Counted from the first letter of the stretch, positions 29,880 to 40,299 are shown. The stretch is 64,000 nucleotides of DNA from Symbiodinium natans (GCA_905221605.1 CAJNDS010002297.1:198501-262500), one strand, 5' to 3'. Numbers and translations: made by a program. The notes: a model not told the origin generated them from the letters alone.

Positions 29880-30373
29880 TCACTTGAGAGAGCTTGAAAC
29901 GGATCCGGAGCCCTTGACCTTCAGGTGGCTCCACCAAGTGGGGAGCTCAGCCACGAACTGGTTCCACTTGGAGCGGATGTGCTCTGCAGTCACTTAAGTT
30001 TAGACTTGGATTAAGTGCCTGACTGGACTTGCACAACACATGAAAACCATCAAACGAAAAATCCAAAACATGTCCGGGGCTCCGCCTCACCCTGCTCCAC
30101 CTCACCCTGCTCCACGTCACCCTGCTCCACGTCACCCTGAAGCTCCACCTCACCCTGAAGCTCCACCTCAGTCTGAAGCATCTCAGCCGGCTGCTGCTCT
30201 GAGGTCCGCTGCGCATCCAGCCGTGCAGCTGGCTCCGTCGGCTGTGCTTTCGCCTGCAGAGCAGTCTGAAGCATCTCAGCCGGCTGCTGCTCTGAGGTCC
30301 GCTGCGCATCCAGCCAAGGTGCAGGTGGCTCCGTCGGCTTTGCTTTTGACTTCAGAGCAGACCGCGGGTCCAT
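29880..30373 (-). CDS. Small hypothetical protein with duplicated DAQRTSEQQPAEMLQT block
   Basis: Exon 1 (30373 to about 30060) encodes MDPRSALKSKAKPTEPPAPW, then two copies of DAQRTSEQQPAEMLQT from a DNA duplication (30170-30225 and 30267-30318), then GEVELQGDVEQGDVEQGE-type acidic repeats. A second block (about 29992-29890) encodes EHIRSKWNQFVAELPTWWSH and ends LKVKGSGSVSSSLK with a stop. It weakly resembles VTWGQFVASLTADYESFLRD of the 32.4 kb gene, so the two may be distant relatives. Low complexity reduces confidence. Function unknown. Confidence 0.4.
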
Positions 30374-30554
30374 GGCAGCTCGTGTTTCGGTGACCTAGTG
30401 TGTCAGGTTTTTTTGGCTGCACCTGTACATAGAAGCCCTTCAGTGGAATTCCTCTCCTTTAAGATTTCTCTATTGCACCTATACTGCTTGTGTTTCGGTG
30501 ACCCACTGTATGAGCCCTGCACTCGAGCCTCAACGGTTTCAGAGGGTCACTGGC

Positions 30555-30960
30555 AGAGAGTAGGAACTGTTTGCAATTCTAAGGAACCTTGCCTTTCAGG
30601 CTGCACCTTTCGGCGCAAGCCGTTTGTTTCTGTGTGGGGACGACAGGTGAGCAGGAACTGGTTTGCAATCATAATTTCTTGCAAATCACCTGTCAGAATT
30701 CCTGGAACTAGAAAACATCATCCTCCCAAACCATTCCAAACACAATCTCTAATCTCCAGCCAAACAAGAATGCTCTTGTAAACTAAAGTTGCAAAGCCCT
30801 AAAACGGCCCGCCTTCATGTCTTTTGAGAAGTCGGTGGCTCTGCAGGTCTTTCCGGGGGCAGGGGCCTGCAGCAGCGGAACTCCAAGGCAGGGGCCGGGG
30901 CAGCACAAGCACAAGTAAGCTTTGGGGGAGAGAACGCCCAAGAAGCAAGCAAATGGCTGC
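30555..30960 (+). repeat. Dispersed repeats A and B, copy 2
   Basis: Bases 30555-30860 repeat 1238-1560 in the same orientation. Bases 30900-30955 (CAAGTAAGCTTTGGGGGAGA, AGAAGCAAGC) repeat block B. The A-B order is kept. Confidence 0.85.
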
Positions 30961-31182
30961 CCCTTTTGTGGATCCAGGTTGAGTAGTAAGTGCATGTTTC
31001 AGCACTATTGCACCCACTCCGAACACCCTTCCCAGCCTCAGGGCAGGCTTGGGTTGCTTTGACAGGCGAGAAGTAGAACATTCATGATGGGATATTGCTG
31101 CCTCAGACTCAGCAGTCCATACATGCTACATGATGATTGTGAGCGCAGGAAGGTTGTGGGATCCTGCAGTCCGGTGTCGGGG

Positions 31183-32240
31183 TGGTTGCAGGAATACACA
31201 TAGTGCAACCGGTTGCGGTTTGTGTGTGCTTGCAGGAAGATGCATAGGGCAGCTGGTGTGGGACCTAGTGTCTGGCCTTGCACTAGCTGCCAGTGCCAGG
31301 CTGGTGGGCTGTCGCAATCTTCTGCCCTGGCCGGGAGCTTGGGAGCATCTAGCCGCTTCCAAACGCAGCAACCCAATTACATGATCCATGATCCATGATC
31401 ACTCTGGGTACGGTGCCGGAAGGTTGCAAGCACCTGGAAGACACTTACTTATTACTGCTGTGTGCTTGCAGGAATATACATAGCGCAACCGGTTGCGCTT
31501 TGTGAGTGCTTGCAGGTTGCAAGCACCTGGAAGACACTTACGGCTGTGTGCTTGCAGGAATATACATAGCGCAACCGGTTGCTCTTTGTGAGTGCTTGCA
31601 GGTTGCAAGCACCTGGAAGACACTTACTTATTACTGCTGTGTGCTTGCAGGAATATACATAGCGCAACCGGTTGCGCTTTGTGAGTGCTTGCAGGTTGCA
31701 AGCACCTGGAAGACACTTACTCATTACTGCTGTGTGCTTGCAGGAATATACATAGCGCAACCGGTTGCGCTTTGTGAGTGCTTGCAGGTTGCAGGTAAAG
31801 GGGGAGAGTGTAGCGGGGAGGGCACCGCCAACAAGCAAACAAATGGCCATCCGAACCCTAGACCCTAAACCTCGACCACCAGTACAGTACATGTTCTGTC
31901 GAAAGAACCTTGAAATCAAGCAGACTCTGCCTCGCAAGCGAGTTGGCCAGGCTGGCAGGCTGTGGCAATCTTCTGTCCTGGCCGGGAGCTTGGGAGGGAG
32001 CATCTAGCCGCTTCCAAACGCAGCAACCCAATTACATGATCCATGATCACTCTGGGTACGGTGCAGGAAGGTTGCAAGTACCTGGAAGACACTTACGGCT
32101 CTGTGCTTGCAGGAAAATACATAGCGCAACCGGTTGCGCTTTGTGAGTGCTTGCAGGTTGCAAGCACCTGGAAGACACTTACGGCTGTGTGCTTGCAGGA
32201 ATATACATAGCGCAACCGGTTGCGCTTTGTGAGTGCTAGC
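31183..32240 (-). repeat. Palindromic satellite, inverted cluster
   Basis: The palindrome (or a one- or two-base variant) occurs at 31205, 31483, 31569, 31662, 31755, 32124 and 32210, here flanked by GAATATACATA on the left and TTTGTGAGTGCTTGCAG on the right, the reverse of the 29.2 kb cluster. Spacing is 86-93 bp because TTGCAAGCACCTGGAAGACA is added per unit. A surrounding block (GCAATCTTCTGYCCTGGCCG ... ACATGATCCATGATCACTCT) is duplicated at 31310-31440 and 31960-32090. Confidence 0.9.
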
Positions 32241-32390
32241 AGAAAATGGACAGCTGCTTGCGGTTTGATGGTTACACCTGTGAAAAAAGGCTACTGCCTG
32301 GGCTTCTACTGCAGCTGCCACCCCCCCCCCCGGCTCATGACCCAACTTTTTTCAACGTCGCTGGTCCTGGGGCTAAATTCTGATTCTGAT

Positions 32391-32759
32391 CTACTGTTGT
32401 CCCATGATCAGAGTTTCAGCATCTGAATCATCAGTGTTCCTGTCCTGCTCGACGAGTACTTCGTCCACACCCTGCTGCATGAAGTGAGGCGCAGGGCCCA
32501 GCGTGGCAGGGTCTCGGTTGGTTCGGAGGACTTGCCGCATCATTGCATCCCACTGCTCTTGAAGGAGGGGCCAAGGCTCAGGGGCTCGAGCTTGGTCTCG
32601 TAGGAAAGACTCGTAGTCGGCTGTCAGACTGGCCACGAACTGTCCCCAAGTCACCTGTAGCCGGCGTCTTTTGGGTGGCTTCGGCGGCGTAAAGTCAACA
32701 GTGGCAGGCGGCTGCCTCTTTGGAGGTGTGTGTCCCCCGTTGCCACGCTCCAACGACAT
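32391..32759 (-). CDS. Small hypothetical protein, basic N-terminus, acidic tail
   Basis: The start MSLERGNGGHTPPKRQPPAT at 32759 is preferred to an upstream ATG at 32819. A PPKPPKRRR cluster is a candidate nuclear signal. The middle is helical (VTWGQFVASLTADYESFLRD, PLLQEQWDAMMRQVLRTNRD) and the end is acidic (TDDSDAETLIMGQQ). Amino-acid use looks natural and not repeat-driven. No family is recognised. Satellite repeats flank the gene on both sides. Confidence 0.45.
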   Translation of the reverse strand: MSLERGNGGHTPPKRQPPATVDFTPPKPPKRRRLQVTWGQFVASLTADYESFLRDQARAPEPWPLLQEQWDAMMRQVLRTNRDPATLGPAPHFMQQGVDEVLVEQDRNTDDSDAETLIMGQQ

Positions 32760-32881
32760 GATGCTGATGAGTCGACTCACTAAAAAAGTCTGAGCCGGAC
32801 CACACGGACAGCGCTGCATTCATGTTGTCACAGCACGCAATCATACCGAATGCCAAGTGCTTCGGCGCATGCCAAATGCGT

Positions 32882-32899
32882 GGGGGGGGGGGGGGGGGG
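32882..32899 (+). repeat. Poly-G tract, 18 bases
   Basis: Uninterrupted G18 at the edge of the third satellite cluster. Confidence 0.9.
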
Positions 32900-32929
32900 T
32901 GGCAGCTGTTGTAACCATCAAGTGTCTTC

Positions 32930-33165
32930 CAGGTGCTTGCAACCTGCAAGCACTCACAAAGCGCAACCGGTTGCGCTATGTATATTCCTGCAAGCACACA
33001 GCAGTAATAAGTAAGTGTCTTCCAGGTGCTTGCAACCTGCAAGCACTCACAAAGCGCAACCGGTTGCGCTATGTATATTCCTGCAAGCACACAGCCGTAA
33101 GTGTCTTCCAGGTGCTTGCAATCTGCAAGCACTCACAAAGCGCAACCGGTTGCGCTATGTATATT
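32930..33165 (+). repeat. Palindromic satellite, third cluster
   Basis: Palindromes start at 32961, 33054 and 33140 in the same orientation as the 29.2 kb cluster, with the AAGTGTCTTCCAGGTGCTTG spacer of the 31-32 kb cluster reversed. Confidence 0.95.
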
Positions 33166-33242
33166 CCTGGTTTAGGGTTCGGCATGACAAGCACCTCATT
33201 TTGTTCTTGTCCTGCAACAGCCTCAGTGGTGTGTATGTGCCC

Positions 33243-33791
33243 TCAGAACTGCATTTGGCCTGTGCCGCATCCTTCTTCAAGATTGCCAATCACATTCGCC
33301 CAAACACATTCAGAATGTCTGAAGCTCTTCACTCCAAAATTCTTTCGCTTCATATACCCTGCTCGCAGCTCATCGGGGTCGCTCAACGGACCTGCGGCCA
33401 TTGCAAAAGTCAGGAGGCCATGCACCTTGCATGATGCCGGAATCGTCACCTTGCAGTCACGCACCCTTTCAAGCCAGGCATATGCCACACCCAGCACACT
33501 GTGGACATGGGACATCTTGAAGGCTGCAGCAATCTTGAGATCATCCATCTCACCTTCTAGGGCTTGCAGCAAGTTGTCAACTGATGCTGTTCTGGATCCT
33601 GAAGTTGCCTGCCACCCAAATTGGAACAGGGAAGGTTTGGCAGTGGTTTTCTGCCGAAGTCTCCTGCTCAGGACCTTCTGGTGATGCCGCCCTATCCTGT
33701 TGTTTGGATCACACTTCTTGCAAATGTTCTTTGGGGGCCTTCTGTAGGTTCGGCCGTCGACACATAGTTTGCACCGCCAGCCAGACCCCAT
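33243..33791 (-). CDS. Putative zinc-binding protein, 182 residues
   Basis: Begins MGSGWRCKLCVDGRTYRRPP and continues ICKKCDP: two C-x-x-C pairs 18 residues apart, a likely zinc ribbon at residues 7-28. A basic segment (RIGRHHQKVLSRRLRQK) follows, then helical sequence (VDNLLQALEGEMDDLKIAAA, HSVLGVAYAWLERVRD). It ends EEGCGTGQMQF. It is a single uninterrupted exon with natural amino-acid use. The N-terminal zinc site plus Arg/Lys patch suggests nucleic-acid binding, which is inference. No named family is recognised. Confidence 0.5.
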   Translation of the reverse strand: MGSGWRCKLCVDGRTYRRPPKNICKKCDPNNRIGRHHQKVLSRRLRQKTTAKPSLFQFGWQATSGSRTASVDNLLQALEGEMDDLKIAAAFKMSHVHSVLGVAYAWLERVRDCKVTIPASCKVHGLLTFAMAAGPLSDPDELRAGYMKRKNFGVKSFRHSECVWANVIGNLEEGCGTGQMQF

Positions 33792-34014
33792 TGCAATTGC
33801 AAATGTCTCGGCGTTCTAGTGGAACAAATTATAGACCTTGAAGCAAACCTAAAGTTTGACAACGGCACAGCCAACGCACAACAGCAAGCACTTCCATGAA
33901 AAGCAACATGAAAATTCTTCAAGCAAGCATGAAGCTGATGCTGATTGGTTGCTCTAAGCTGGCTGTCGTGCTTGATCCCAGAAACCGCCGGGATAAGCAA
34001 GCTGCGAATAAAAG

Positions 34015-34330
34015 CATTTTCAGCACTATTGCACCCACTCCGAACACCCTTCCCACCCCACCCCCCTCTCGGACCTCCAAATTTGCCAGTGTCTTCTGGC
34101 AGGCCAGCGCACCACCATCTCCAGGGCCTAGCAGGCTTTGCAGGTCCAGGGTTTAGGGATTAGGAGTTAGGTTCAACCCTCCTAGAGCCTTAACAGTCTG
34201 AACCTTCCTAAAGGTTTAGGGTTTGGAGCCTGGGCATCGATGTGTTTCGGGTTTCGTGGGTATCGGGCTTTGTGGGTTTAGGGTTTGGGTATCGGGTTGG
34301 GTATCGAAGCCTGCAGTTGTTTGTTTCGGC
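34015..34330 (-). repeat. Dispersed repeat C, inverted copy
   Basis: Bases 34085-34330 are the reverse complement of 27690-28030 with small gaps. Bases 34018-34050 (AGCACTATTGCACCCACTCC) also repeat 30999-31030 in direct orientation. Confidence 0.75.
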
Positions 34331-34826
34331 TCTTTTGCATGTCGGGAGAAGCCTTCTGAGTTGCCTGTAGGGGCAAGAGAACAGCTGCTGGTGATTGTGC
34401 AGCTGATGATGAGCAAGCCACCTCCACAGTCCTGCCTTGTACTTGGCCACCTCCGAGATCGCCTTTTCCATTCTCTCCTTGTACACATCTGCTCTGGCCG
34501 CATCCACATCAAGATTCCAAGGGGAGCAACAAGCGATAGCAGGATTGCACCCAATGAGATGAAGCAGCAAAGCGCACCCAGTCTTCAACTGCAAGCAGCA
34601 GGAGAAAGCGCGCCCCTTCCCGGCGACTTAACAACAAGCCACGGAAGCTTGGTTCAAGGATATGCGTGAAGAGATCAACCGGGGCTTGCAAACGCTGCAA
34701 AAGACCCTCTTCGTGGAAACAACGCAGACGCAACTGCACAGGTGCAAAAGGGGTGCCTGCAGGGATGGGCAACCCGGAGTCGTCAGAGGAAGACGACGAC
34801 GCCTCACTAGAGGAGGAATTGTCCAT
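34320..34826 (-). CDS. Doubtful small protein
   Basis: Starts MDNSSSSEASSSSSDDSGLP at 34826, continues FAPVQLRLRCFHEEGLLQRL and LFTHILEPSF. A separate block at 34530-34330 encodes NLDVDAARADVYKERMEKAI and KYKAGLWRWLAHHQLHNHQQ, with Cys-rich low-confidence sequence between them that is best read as an intron. The opposite strand is also open at 34666-35109 (with SSEEDDDASLEEE), and I cannot exclude that it is the coding strand. The downstream end runs into repeat C. Confidence 0.3.
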
Positions 34827-34829
34827 CCG

Positions 34830-35735
34830 CTGGCCGATCGCGGTGCAGCTTGCACGAGCTCTAAGAGCACTCGTAGCGCCTGTAGGGGCCCTTAAACTAG
34901 AAGGCGGCCTCGAACCCAGACAAAATTTTGCACTGCACTACTCACGAGCCAGTGCTGCACATACAGGCACTCAAGATGAATCACACATCAAGCCTCTCAC
35001 TGCAAGACTGCCGTCACGCAAAGAACAGCCTATGTACTGCAACAGTATGCTCATCACAGTTGCAGTTTTGCCTAGGTGGCACAGGGCTTTGCTGCAACAC
35101 TACACCTGAGCCTTAAATCCTATGGAATGCACAAACTGGTTTCTACACTGCGCCCTGGGTTTATAATACCTTGTATGATCGCCCCTGCGCCTTTCGGCAC
35201 TGTGGCGGCCTACTCCTTGCGGCACACAGCCTGGTAATTCTAACTGCATAGAAGCCCTTTGTGACAGCCTTCAATCAGTCAGAGGCTCACATCATGACAT
35301 GGCTTCATGACTAGCACTTGCACAGCACTGAAACAAACAGACACCCCAAACAGTAACACCAAAAGCATTTGCACCATCAGCTTAGCCCTGCCTGGTGGAG
35401 TTCTGGAGGTGAAGCAACTGGCCTTAAAGTGACAAACCATGAGAAACCAAAGGATCAACATGCTGAGTGGATTCAAGGCACATGTTAAGCACTGACAAAG
35501 CTCGCCCAGGCCAAACCTCTGGGAAAACCAGTGCTGAGGGCAGGACTGCTGAAGATTGGCAGATCTGGGTCGTCACAACTTGCCCAGAATGCAAGGAGAA
35601 GGGGGGGGGGCTGGGGTTGACAGTTTACAGTTTGGTTTGACAGCATGATCGCCCCTGTGCCCCCCTTGAGCCTGGAATGACAAATTGGGTCTTGCTCTGC
35701 TCAGGCAGCGCCTTTCGATTTTGAGCTGCACCCCT
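34830..35735. other. Intergenic, nothing recognised
   Basis: No coding block stands out. It includes a CCTTTCGGCAC / CCTTGCGGCAC pair near 35190-35225 from the hairpin family, and a G8 run near 35600. Confidence 0.5.
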
Positions 35736-36035
35736 GCTCCTTGGGTTAGGGTCCAGGGTTTGTTGTTTAGGGTTTTGGGTTTTTAAGGTTTGGCAGCAAA
35801 TCCTAAACCCGAAACCCTGCAAAAACCTTATTCTTTAGGGTTTTGGGTTTCGGATTCAAGGCTGCGCCTTTCGGCACAAACCTTTTGGAGGCAGCGCCTT
35901 TCAGCACAGTGCCGACTTGCTCCTTGGGTTAGGGTTCAGGGTTTGTTGTTTAGGTGTTTAGGGTTTTTGGCTTCGGATCTAAGGGTTGGCAGCAAACCCT
36001 AAACACCAACTAAACCCGAAACCCTGCAAAAACCT
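35736..36035 (+). repeat. Two-copy telomere-flavoured repeat
   Basis: Bases 35736-35835 and 35920-36035 share CTTGGGTTAGGGT, CAGGGTTTGTTGTTTAGG, GGCAGCAAAYCCTAAAC and CCGAAACCCTGCAAAAACCT. Two CGCCTTTCGGCAC/CAGCAC hairpin elements sit between them (35865-35915). Confidence 0.75.
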
Positions 36036-36310
36036 GAGGGCCCAATTGCTCTTCCTGAAGGAGCGTTGATGCTGCGACTGAGGCTCTGACATCCTTGGTG
36101 GCAAGATTTTTATGCCGCCCTGCCCCCCCCCCCCCCCTTTCTGCTCCATCTCACAAACCCTCCCGACCCATCCCTGCTGGATTACTGAGGCTTTGAAGGC
36201 ACAACTATATTAGCACTGTGCTGGAACATTGAGCTGTGCAGCTTAGAGTCAATTTTTTTGGGGCCGTTTTGACAATGTTTTCAATTTAAGCTTAAATAAA
36301 CATTTTTTTG

Positions 36311-36715
36311 AGAGCCCATGTTTTAGAACCATTTTTTCAGCCATTTTTTTCAACTCATCAAGCAGTCATCCTGACATCATGGTTGCTATATACAGTTTTT
36401 TTTGCTTATTGCTGTTTGGACAATGTTTTTTATTTAAGTTTTAAAAAAGCCTTTTTTTTGAGAGAGCATGTTTTAGAACCATTTTTTTTCAGCCATTTTT
36501 TTCAACTCATCAAGCAGTCATCCTGACATCATGGTTGCTATATACAGTTTTTTTTTTGCTTATTGCTGTTTGGACAATGTTTTTTATTTAAGTTTTAAAA
36601 AGCCTTTTTTTTGAGAGCCCATGTTTTAGAACCATCTTTTTTTCAGCCATTTTTTCAACTCATCAAGCAGTCATCCTGACATAATGCATGCTATATACAG
36701 GTTTTTTTGGCTTAT
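36311..36715 (+). repeat. T-rich tandem repeat, about 151 bp, three units
   Basis: Units begin at GAGAGCCCATGTTTTAGAAC (36311), 36461 and 36613. Each has CATTTTTTTCAACTCATCAA, CAGTCATCCTGACATCATGG and a T8-T9 run. The last unit is truncated next to the broken Helitron gene. Confidence 0.9.
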
Positions 36716-36777
36716 TTTACATGCATGTGTTTGGTTGTGAAACCTCTGATTGGTTTTGAAACCTCTGAATGACACGA

Positions 36778-38738
36778 TCATGGCTTGTGGCGCGTCCAAG
36801 GTGCCTGAGAGGCTTGGCGGCCGCCAGCTCGCTGGTTGTTGGCGCCCGTCAGCAAGCCCTGCGCCACCTGGGCCAGGACGTGAGCAATGTGCAGCGTCTC
36901 GGCCACGGGGAGACGGAGCCTGCAGCGCAGCAGCTTCGTCACCTCGTCTTCCACCCAGGAGTGGAAGGGGAAACTCCATTCGTAGGGGGCGATCGTGATG
37001 AAGAGGGTAGGTAGTCCGAGCTGCTTCACAACATCGATCAAGGCGGCGTGGCGCGTCTGCCAGTATTCCGGAGAAAAGGAATAGCCCGCCATGGCCAGAC
37101 GTAGTGGTGCCTCGACCGTGTTCTTCTTGGCGCCGAGGGCGCTCCACAACCACAAGTCATAGACGAACTGGAAGAGCTCGTAATCGGCGCCGTAGCCGAG
37201 GACGGGGCCGAGAACCTTGGCCAGGTAGGCGGCCTTGGCGGAATTGCGGCCGGGCCGCGCGAAGTCCAGCGGCGCGGCGGCCTCCGCCTCGTCCTCAGAC
37301 GGCGCGCCGCCGCGACCGCGGCCGCCTCCTCCGGGTCGTCCTCCGTGTCCATGACGTGCTCGTCCTCGGAGTCAGACGAGCCCACGGCCGCCGGCCGGGA
37401 AGCCCGGCGGTTCTGGCGTTCCCGGCGTCGACTGTCCGCCTTGCGAATATAGGTCTCACACATGGCTGTCTTGGGATAGAGATGGGGCCACACGGCACAT
37501 TCCAAGCCTTCCTCCTCCAGGGCCCGGCGGGGAAGCCGCAGCCGAGGGTCGCCCGCCTCACCGGTGAGGCTCGCACGGTTCCGACGCAGGAAGCGTTCGT
37601 GCATCTGGACGAAGACGGCGTAGGAGCTGTCGGTCGACGACATGAGGTGGCGGTAGGCCGCTTCGGCCACACCCCGCTCCTGCGCATCGTTTAGCGCCTG
37701 AATCTGCACGGTCACAGTCTGCGGCCGCCACCAGAAGCGGATCATGTCTGTGTGGACCCGGTATCCGTGCTTGGCAAAGACGGGGAGGCCCACATCGGGC
37801 TCCAGAGGACGAAGGGCCCACAACACATCGAGCGAGAGATTCCGAAGCTCCAGTGGAATCATGTCCACAGAGACCGTCGGGTAACCGACGCCAGCACGAC
37901 AATGGGGACACCTTCGCACCGTGTTCTTGCGCGGGCGAGCGCCCGCCATGTCCCGGTCCTGCGCAGGGCGCGGCTCCAGGCGAAGGCACTGCTCGCAGAG
38001 CACCCAGGAAGAGGATCGACACCACTTTTCGAAGCGTTCGGCCGTAGGCGATCGCCAGTCGGCCGCACCTTCGTCCCTGGCCCGCATGAGTGCTCCGAAC
38101 TTGGAGCGGATGCGCCGGTTGTCGTCTGCGGTCTTGGCGAGGTACACCGCCTCAGCATTGTCCGCGACCGGCAAACCCAGGTTCACCCGGCGGTCGAGTA
38201 GACCCTCCCAAGACTGAGCTTCAGCTGCGGCCGCCTTGCGTGCAGCGACGGCGCCCTGGGCGCGGGACGGCCGCTGCAGCGCGGCGCGAAGAGGAGCGTG
38301 TTGTTCCACAGGCACCGCCTCCCAAGCCCTTGCCAGGACGGCCGCCTGATCCGCGTCGGTCCATATGCGCAAGGCGCGGGTGACATGCTTGCGACGCTGA
38401 GGCACTTGCAGCGTCTGGTTCAGACGTTCAGGATCGCACCACATACAGGCTTTATCTCCCTTCTGCAGGGAAGCGGGCTGGCCAAAAGCATCCGGCCGTA
38501 GGGAAAAGGGACAACTTCGACCGGCGCGCCCAGGGCACAGCTCATTCGGCCGGGGCCGGCGCGGAGCGGCCGCCTTGCGCTTGCGTGCCCCAGCAGTGGG
38601 ATGCTGCACTTCCACGTCGGCCGAATCCAAGAGGCTCGCGGGCGCAGCCAGGATCAGTGGAAGACCGCAAACCTCGTCGGCTGCGTCCGCCTCTTCGGCC
38701 GCCTCTTGGAGGATGTGTTGCACGCAGAGGTCGGCCAT
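36778..38738 (-). pseudogene. Helitron Rep-type protein fragment, frameshifted and truncated
   Basis: The start MADLCVQHILQEAAEEADAA at 38738 is preferred over upstream ATGs. In order: a Pro/Arg/Lys linker; CPFSLRPDAFGQPA and ACMWCDPERL (C-x-x-C); WVLCEQCLRL with a later RRCPHCRAG (a second pair of C-x-x-C); VLWALRPLEPDVGLPVFAKH; YRHLMSSTDSSYAVFVQMHE; GLECAVWPHLYPKTAMCETY; then, after a frame change near 37300 inside a GCG-rich run, AYLAKVLGPVLGYGADYELF, FVYDLWLWSALGAKKNT, FSPEYWQTRHAALIDVVKQL and LFITIAPYEWSFPFHSW. These match the Helitron-like N-terminal region of dinoflagellate elements. The product stops after APWTRH, before the HUH nuclease and helicase parts would appear, so it is a dead fragment. 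It is markedly GC-richer than its neighbours. A sequencing error could explain the frameshift but not the truncation. Confidence 0.7.
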
Positions 38739-39790
38739 GCTCACGGCAGCTAGACGAAAGCACCTCAGTCGATACAAGTGCGATGGAGCAAGCTGCGGCA
38801 GGTGCATGCAGATCGATGCACAAAGGCAATCAGGGCTACGTGTTAGCCAGCAAACAAAAACATGAGGCAGCGCAGGCATGTGCAGACTGGTGCGGAGAAG
38901 CATATTTTCATATCCACCTGTGGGTGCCATGCATGGGTGAGACAGCAAACGTCACGGCGTGTGAAACTTTTTGTCCTCGATCCGGAGCCGTAAGTGGTCG
39001 TAGGCTTTCCATGACGGCCTCGGTTGGGGCCGCCCGGTGAAGCAGTAGGCAGACACTCGCAGGCTTGAACTCGTTTATGTCTAGACTCAGGTTCGATGCG
39101 TCCAGGCCACAGTCACAAGCGAAGCAGAGTGCGCGGCCTTCTCACCAGCTACGTCGCCGCTGTGCCGGAGGCCGAGATCGCGGCTCCGCAGGACCTTGGC
39201 TGACGAAGACTAAGACCCCCAGCAATCACCGAACTCATCCCGATCTGCACGACTGCAACAACTCATCACCAGTGGGGTTTGTGCTAGTGGTGTAGACAAA
39301 ATGAGCGAGCATTCCAACAGTACGGATACGTGCAGCCTAGTAGCAAAAAAATACTTGAACTTTCGTGTCTCGTCCAAAACCTCCTGCGGCAGGAATCAAA
39401 CGCCTAAGTTAACAACACGAAACGTGATCCAAAACAACATCTAGCATACTTACCCGCAGGAGGTTTTGTAGGGAGACTGCGTCCCAACCTTAAAGGCAAC
39501 GCAAAATCGACGCAAAAAAAACGCCCAAAGTAGATAAAGAAAAAACGGGCCGTGAGGCACAAAACGGCACGAGGCCAGGCGCGGGCAGGAAATCCGAGAT
39601 CGCAGTTTGCTGGTTCGTATAGGCATGGCTACTGAATCGAAAAGCGTGACACCGCAACCAACACCGCAAACGCAAAAAAAAAACACGATTCTGGACCAAG
39701 TGGCGGCACCTAGCCGCCGCGTCGGTTTGGAAAACCGCACAAAATCCCTCTGAAAACGCGGAAAACGAAACGGACCACACCCCCAAAATT
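38739..39790. other. Upstream flank of the Helitron fragment and intergenic DNA
   Basis: No gene is recognised. The first few hundred bases may be the element's 5' flank. A direct repeat AACCTCCTGCGG / CGCAGGAGGTTTTG (inverted) occurs at about 39380 and 39460. Confidence 0.4.
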
Positions 39791-39799
39791 GCGAATTTC

Positions 39800-39975
39800 A
39801 GCGTCCCGGGGGGGGCCCGGGACACTGTCCTGGGGGCGTCTCGGGGTGTCCTGGGGGGGCCCCGGGACAGCTGTCCCGGTCTGTCCCGGCGGGGCCCCGG
39901 GACATTTGTCCCGGGAGGGCCCCGGGACGCCCCGGGACGCCCCAGGACAACCTGTCCCGGGGGGGCCCCCCGGTG
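39800..39975. repeat. GC-rich cluster of CCCGGGAC / GTCCCGGG palindromes
   Basis: At least ten occurrences of GTCCCGG or its complement within 175 bases, several paired as CCGGGACA...TGTCCCGG hairpins. Open frames here (collagen-like PGPSRDKCPGAPPG) are by-products. Confidence 0.85.
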
Positions 39976-40299
39976 GGCACAACCCGTCGAAGCACCGTTG
40001 AAGGTTGAGGGACAGATTGGGAGGCTTGGAGACCTCCCTGGAGCGCCTGGCAGGGCTGGAGGGCTTGGGAGGGCCGGTGGGAGGGGGAAACTTAGAGGGC
40101 CTGAAGCGGCTTTGGAGGGCCTGGAGGGCCTGGATGGGGCCGGGCGGCGGGGGCTGCCGGCAAACAGGGCTTCTGGCCGTTTTTGGCTCTGGAAGGGGTA
40201 CCCCCCCATGGCAAACCCCGGATTTCAGGATTTTCGGGCCGACGTCCAGGGGGTCTCAGGAGGGGTCCCAGGGTGGCGACGTTCTAGGGCTTTAAACCG

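Noticed and set aside
36330-36680. Possible relics of the dinoflagellate spliced leader (CAGCCATTTTTTTCAACTCA)
   Set aside because: Only a loose resemblance, lacking the TTTTGGCTCAAG end; better explained as part of the 151-bp T-rich repeat. No convincing spliced-leader relic was found elsewhere.
39085-39125. tRNA-like GGTTCGATGCG box
   Set aside because: No matching A box or cloverleaf could be folded around it; I see no tRNA or rRNA gene in the window.
39490-40209. 239-codon collagen-like frame
   Set aside because: Gly/Pro/Arg pattern follows from the GTCCCGGG palindrome cluster; several other frames on both strands are equally open.
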